Assembly (NCBI GenBank): GCA_003503355.1
Contig: DOCS01000208.1
Span: forward strand, 770 to 10,341
Direction of reading: 5' to 3'
Length of the DNA: 9,572 nucleotides
Origin: Opitutia bacterium
GTDB lineage: Bacteria > Verrucomicrobiota > Verrucomicrobiia > Opitutales > Coraliomargaritaceae
The notes beneath the pieces are model-generated. The model was not told the origin of the DNA and made no database searches. It saw nothing but the letters and a program-made list of their open reading frames with translations. Each line of letters opens with the position of its first letter. Positions within the stretch are counted from its first letter, which is position 1. A program made the translations under genes and the position numbers. Shown piece by piece: positions 6,565 to 9,572 of this stretch.

Positions 6565-7086
6565 TCAAATGTGCGTCGGAAACGAATTTCGATGCTTTAG
6601 TTTTGCCGCTCGTAGGTGTGTGCTGGGGGAAAGCGGAGGACGCTGCGCTTGATCGGAGGATAGCAACGCGCCGTAGACTTCGACCATTTGCTTCTCCATT
6701 GATTCGACTTGAATGTGCTCGCTGGTGGTATCGTGTTCAATCACGATGAAGCCGGTCCTTTCGCCGCTGTCGGCTGTAATCGGCGCGATCGAGATAAAGG
6801 CCCAATACGGGTGCCCCTTTTTGTGATAACTTAATATTTCGGTTCTAAGGTAGAGGCCGTTGTCGATGGATTGGCGAATCGCTTCAACTGTTTCAGGGTT
6901 GGTGCTTTTTCCCTGCAGCAGCACGCTTGGGTGCTTCCCGCAGCATTCCTTCAGTTTGTAGCCGCTGAGCCTTAAAAACGCGCGGTTGCCCCAGGTGATT
7001 TTCGCGTCGGCGTCGGTTATCAGGACGGCTTCGGAGAGCTGGCTGGCAACCTCCTGAAAGAGCAGGTCTTCAATGCGGTGAGGCAT
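6565..7086 (-). CDS. Small single-domain PAS protein, LOV-like without the photoactive Cys
   Basis: A soluble 173-aa protein with one PAS sensory fold (about 12-120) and no attached kinase, HTH or GGDEF domain. Visible PAS features are SEAVLITDADAKITWGNRAF (18-37), the SGYKLKECCGKHPSVLLQG segment (41-59), a TVEAIRQSI helix (66-74), LSYHKKGHPYW (85-95) and the closing FIVIEHDTT strand (113-121). The pattern resembles LOV domains, but the position of the flavin-binding cysteine (GRNCRFLQ in LOV) is Pro53, so blue-light adduct chemistry is not expected. After the PAS domain comes a short helix (122-142) and a low-complexity basic tail. It may act by binding a partner or another PAS protein. Start ATG 7086 places the PAS domain at the usual distance; no Shine-Dalgarno. 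It is convergent with glnS and divergent from trpS, so it is probably its own transcription unit. Domain call firm, ligand and partner unknown. Confidence 0.85.
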   Translation of the reverse strand: MPHRIEDLLFQEVASQLSEAVLITDADAKITWGNRAFLRLSGYKLKECCGKHPSVLLQGKSTNPETVEAIRQSIDNGLYLRTEILSYHKKGHPYWAFISIAPITADSGERTGFIVIEHDTTSEHIQVESMEKQMVEVYGALLSSDQAQRPPLSPSTHLRAAKLKHRNSFPTHI

Positions 7087-7470
7087 GTGCGGTGGGGGAT
7101 GGGCGGTGAGGCGTTTTGCGAAAAAGGGGAAATGTCGGGAAGCACTGTTGTCCGTGAAGTGAGGCGCTGGACTTGGGTACTAATCGCAACTTACATTGTA
7201 TGCTCGAGATACTGAACTGCAACCTGCCATGGTGATTAGGTATGCGCTCCGTGGCGCAGTGTATTCGGGCCATTGTGGTTCTGTCGGTCAGCGCTGAGAG
7301 AGAGAAATTCGCGTGTTGGCGCCGAAACCAGACGTCTGCTGAGCTGCTGCCAGTCGTTCCTCTATGCAGTGGCGGTCTGCTCCGCTCTATCCGTTTGGGC
7401 GGCATTGCCTGCTGTCTGGTTGAGAAGGAAGATTGACAAGGGCAGGCCAGATGCCGTCAATCGGCGCTTT
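7087..7470. other. 384-bp divergent region between the PAS gene and trpS
   Basis: Promoters for both genes should lie here. A weak candidate is TTGGGT followed 17 nt later by TTGTAT (about 7174-7202), too poor to annotate as a promoter. CAGACGTCTG (7329-7338) is a perfect 10-bp palindrome. The trpS frame stays open upstream to 7273 and a 64-codon frame runs 7242-7436 on the + strand, but neither encodes anything recognisable. I found no T-box core motif and no run of Trp codons that would suggest attenuation. Confidence 0.45.
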
Positions 7471-7474
7471 ATGA
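7451..7474 (+). other. Seven-codon upstream ORF overlapping the trpS start
   Basis: ATG at 7451 opens a frame encoding MPSIGAL, whose TGA stop (7472-7474) overlaps the trpS start in an ATGA arrangement. Such overlaps allow terminating ribosomes to restart on the next gene. Neither start has a convincing Shine-Dalgarno, although AAGGAAG occurs at 7427-7433. It may be chance. Confidence 0.25.
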
Positions 7475-8541
7475 GCGAAGAAAAGCCAGTCATCCTAACA
7501 TGTGCCCAACCTACCGGCGTCCTGACGATCGGTAACTATCTGGGGGCGATTAAGAATTGGGCGACCATGCTCGACGATTATAACTGCTATTTTGGCGTGG
7601 TCGATTTGCACGCGATCACGGTGAAATACACGCCGGCCGAGTTGCGTAAGAATACGCTGTCCTGTGTCGCTCAATACATCGCCTGCGGCCTTGATCCTGA
7701 GCGCTCGAATCTCTTCATCCAGTCGCATGTGGTGGGCCACACCGAGTTGGCATGGCTGCTGAGCTGTATTACGCCGATTGGCGACCTGCAGCGTATGACG
7801 CAGTTCAAGGAAAAGGCTGCGAAGCTCGGTTTCAAAGTCGCCGAAGGAGAGGGCAGCAACGAGCTGAAATTTGCCCATCAAGGCGCGCGTGCGGGGGCCT
7901 CGCTGAACTCCGGTTTGTTGATGTACCCGGTATTGATGGCAGCCGATATTTTACTCTACAACGCGGACGCGGTGCCCGTCGGCAACGATCAGCGCCAACA
8001 TCTCGAGTTGTGCCGCGATCTGGCACAACGGTTTAACAGCACCTACTCTGAGACTTTCAAAATACCGGAACCCTTTATTCCGAAATCTGGGGCCCGCATC
8101 ATGTCGCTGCAGGATCCTGAGCGCAAGATGTCGAAGAGTGACGATAATCAGAATTCGACGCTCTACATTCTCGATAAACCGGACGTGTTGAGGAAGAAGC
8201 TGATGAGTGCCGTGACCGACTCTGGTGGTGAAATTAAGGCGGCCGAAGACAAGCCCGGCGTCTCAAATTTACTGCAAATCCATTCGGCCATTAGTGGAAG
8301 CTCGACCGCCGAGCTCGAAGCTTCATTTGTGGGCAAGGGCTATGGTGATCTGAAGAAGGAAGTAGCCGATGTGGTGATTGCTGCCCTTGAACCGGTGCAG
8401 GCGCGTTACGCGGAGCTAATTCAGGACAAAAAATATCTTGAGTCGGTGCTCAAGGCCGGTGCGGGAGAAGCCCAGAAGCGCGCCTATAAGGTCCTTGGTA
8501 AGGTCTACCGTAAGGCTGGCTTGGTCGAGCGTCCTCGCTAA
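7471..8541 (+). CDS. trpS: Tryptophan--tRNA ligase (TrpRS), class I
   Basis: Charges tRNA-Trp with tryptophan. From ATG 7471 it is 356 aa. The ATP-binding HIGH-type motif is TIGN (19-22) in QPTGVLTIGNYLGAI, and the second signature is KMSKS (219-223) in ERKMSKSDDN. Other family hallmarks are VVDLHAIT (43-50), the YPVLMAADILLY helix (152-163), VGNDQRQHLEL (170-180), PFIPKSGARIMS (201-212) and the GVSNLL segment near residue 260. The open frame continues upstream to 7273, but that part is not TrpRS-like, and alignment with known enzymes begins at residue 6, so 7471 is the right start. Residues about 116-146 are longer than in the E. coli enzyme by roughly 22 residues (from memory of that sequence), inserted between QFKEKAAK and the SGLLMYPV helix. 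The first 119 nt after the stop contain potential alternative RNA folds before the next gene. Confidence 0.96.
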   Translation: MSEEKPVILTCAQPTGVLTIGNYLGAIKNWATMLDDYNCYFGVVDLHAITVKYTPAELRKNTLSCVAQYIACGLDPERSNLFIQSHVVGHTELAWLLSCITPIGDLQRMTQFKEKAAKLGFKVAEGEGSNELKFAHQGARAGASLNSGLLMYPVLMAADILLYNADAVPVGNDQRQHLELCRDLAQRFNSTYSETFKIPEPFIPKSGARIMSLQDPERKMSKSDDNQNSTLYILDKPDVLRKKLMSAVTDSGGEIKAAEDKPGVSNLLQIHSAISGSSTAELEASFVGKGYGDLKKEVADVVIAALEPVQARYAELIQDKKYLESVLKAGAGEAQKRAYKVLGKVYRKAGLVERPR

Positions 8542-8543
8542 AC

Positions 8544-8637
8544 GATTAGGCGCTGCTTGTCGCTGTCTTGAGGTGCATGTTGTTTCCGTCCGAAAAGAGG
8601 GTTGCCCGTTGCGCCTGATTGGCTTTGATCAGCAACC
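8544..8637 (+). other. Competing stem-loops between trpS and the membrane-protein gene
   Basis: A long-range stem pairs 8544-8553 (GATTAGGCGC) with 8611-8620 (GCGCCTGATT): ten pairs, two of them G/T. An alternative fold pairs GGTTGC (8600-8605) with GCAACC (8632-8637) around an inner CTGAT/ATCAG hairpin (8615-8619 with 8628-8632). The inner hairpin uses bases of the first stem, so it excludes that stem. The region ends 23 nt before the next ATG. It may be a terminator, an attenuator-like switch or chance. Confidence 0.3.
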
Positions 8638-8660
8638 GAACCACACACGCACAGCCCCGC

Positions 8661-9572
8661 ATGCAATCGGACGACGAAGCCCCACTTACTCTTTCTAAAT
8701 GGCCCTTCTATTTAGGGGACATTATTCTGGTCGGCATCGCTCTGGTGATTGCGACGCTGGGGCAGTGGCAGCTGTCGGATTGGCAGGTCGCTTCCTGTGT
8801 GATTGCGGTGGCTTTGGGCGCGGCCCTTTTTGTAGTGCCGTTCGTGGTTGAGTATAACATGCGATTTGAGGAGGAGGCAGACGATCGGTCGTCTGAAATG
8901 CGTTTGCAGCAGGCCGATATAAAGCGGTTCGAGGCGGCCTTGGTTGCCTGCCATGAGCGGATCAAAGCTCTGGAGTCCGCTTCCGGATCGGCGCGGCATT
9001 ATGAACTGCTGGCTTCTGCGGTGGATCAGAAGTTTTCTGCGGCGGCGCAAACTGTGGCGGGCTTATCTATTGAAGTGGCCGCCATCGAGGGCTTTAAGGC
9101 CGATCAGGTCGCGGCGTTCAATGCGTTGAAAGAAAAAGTCGCCGAACTCAATGCAGGCTTAGGGGGATCCACTGCGGGTGGCGCGGACTTGGACGCATTG
9201 CAGGCCAGTTTGGAGGGGCTTGATGTCAGGCTCAGTCAGACAGCGCAGCCGATCGAGTCGATTGAAGCGCGTTTAAAAGTATTGGAAGGTGCTGCGGCGA
9301 CACCGACCACACAGGAGACGACTGACCGACCTGCCCCGCGTGCACCGCGTCAACGGCGCACGTCCGATTCGGGTTTACTGCAACGTGCGATGCAGGAGAA
9401 ACAGGATTCGTCCTCCACCGCAGTGAGTCGTATTATTGATGCCAAACTGAAGCTGAAGCCACCGGCTGACGCGCCAGTGGTGGTGCAGCCGGCTGCCGTA
9501 CCCATCGCGGAGCAGGAGCCAACCGAGTCGACTGAAACGCCTGAGCCGACCGAATTATCCGAGCCGATTGAA
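8661..9572 (+). CDS. Two-helix membrane protein with coiled coil and acidic tail (partial, runs off window)
   Basis: ATG 8661 opens a frame that stays open for 304 codons to the last base of the window, so the C-terminus is missing. Two hydrophobic segments, about 16-34 (PFYLGDIILVGIALVIATL) and 45-65 (SCVIAVALGAALFVVPFVV plus two), form a membrane hairpin with a short WQLSDWQ connector. No signal peptidase site is seen. Residues about 66-210 are rich in Glu, Ala, Gln and Leu with heptad-like spacing (RLQQADIKRFEAALVACHER; ALKEKVAEL; SIEARLKVLE) and are probably a cytoplasmic coiled coil, interrupted by a Gly-rich break at 166-175. Then comes a basic PRAPRQRR patch (225-233), a short helix RIIDAKLKLK (257-266), and a Pro/Thr/Glu-rich tail with PEPTELSEP near the edge. 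I do not recognise a family. It could be a membrane-anchored scaffold or cell-envelope protein. It lies 119 nt after trpS on the same strand. Strongly coding-like third-position GC bias supports the frame. Confidence 0.8.
   Translation, partial: MQSDDEAPLTLSKWPFYLGDIILVGIALVIATLGQWQLSDWQVASCVIAVALGAALFVVPFVVEYNMRFEEEADDRSSEMRLQQADIKRFEAALVACHERIKALESASGSARHYELLASAVDQKFSAAAQTVAGLSIEVAAIEGFKADQVAAFNALKEKVAELNAGLGGSTAGGADLDALQASLEGLDVRLSQTAQPIESIEARLKVLEGAAATPTTQETTDRPAPRAPRQRRTSDSGLLQRAMQEKQDSSSTAVSRIIDAKLKLKPPADAPVVVQPAAVPIAEQEPTESTETPEPTELSEPIE

Noticed and set aside
7242..7436. 64-codon frame on the + strand upstream of trpS
   Set aside because: No signal, domain or conserved motif; only one Trp codon, so it is not a convincing leader peptide; probably a chance opening.
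7273..7470. Extending trpS by 66 codons to an alternative upstream start
   Set aside because: The extra residues have no TrpRS similarity, and the standard N-terminus begins just after ATG 7471.
7087..7470. T-box or tryptophan attenuator upstream of trpS
   Set aside because: No T-box core sequence, no anti-terminator/terminator pair with T run, and no cluster of Trp codons.

Overview
This is a bacterial chromosomal segment of moderate GC content. It is built around three class I aminoacyl-tRNA synthetase genes (gltX, glnS, trpS), with a transposase-family gene, a radical SAM enzyme, a PAS protein and a membrane coiled-coil protein around them. The best guess for the source is a Verrucomicrobiota bacterium of the Opitutae/Coraliomargarita type. 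The guess rests on three things: an anaerobic sulfatase-maturase-like enzyme, a RAYT-like transposase with a long C-terminal tail, and starts that lack Shine-Dalgarno motifs at every assignable gene. None of these is decisive alone.

Layout: (a) 49-1035 (+), a RAYT-type Y1/HUH transposase. (b) 1229-1384 (+), a 51-residue predicted lipoprotein whose start codon lies inside a 16-bp perfect palindrome. (c) 1433-2707 (-), a radical SAM/SPASM enzyme of the anaerobic sulfatase-maturating type, convergent with the lipoprotein. (d) 2708-3140, a divergent intergenic region with two stem-forming dyads and no gene I can defend. (e) gltX (3141-4505, +) then glnS (4600-6270, +). (f) 6271-6564, a convergent intergenic region dense in repeats and hairpins, including a two-copy 24-nt tandem repeat. 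(g) 6565-7086 (-), a small single-domain PAS protein. (h) 7087-7470, a divergent region. (i) trpS (7471-8541, +), preceded by a seven-codon ORF that overlaps its start. (j) 8661 to the window edge (+), the first 304 codons of a two-helix membrane protein with a coiled coil and an acidic Pro/Thr/Glu-rich tail.

How the genes fit together: GltX charges tRNA-Glu, GlnS charges tRNA-Gln directly, and TrpS charges tRNA-Trp. Having GlnS suggests that GltX is of the discriminating kind and that the GatCAB transamidation route is not needed for Gln-tRNA. The other genes have no visible functional link to the synthetases. I see no defence system, CRISPR array, tRNA, rRNA or clear phage module. The points most worth a second look are the repeat cluster at 6300-6510 considered with the RAYT gene, the palindrome over the lipoprotein start, the synthetase sequence variants (QIGH and VVSKR in GlnS, an insertion in TrpS), and the competing folds possible after trpS.
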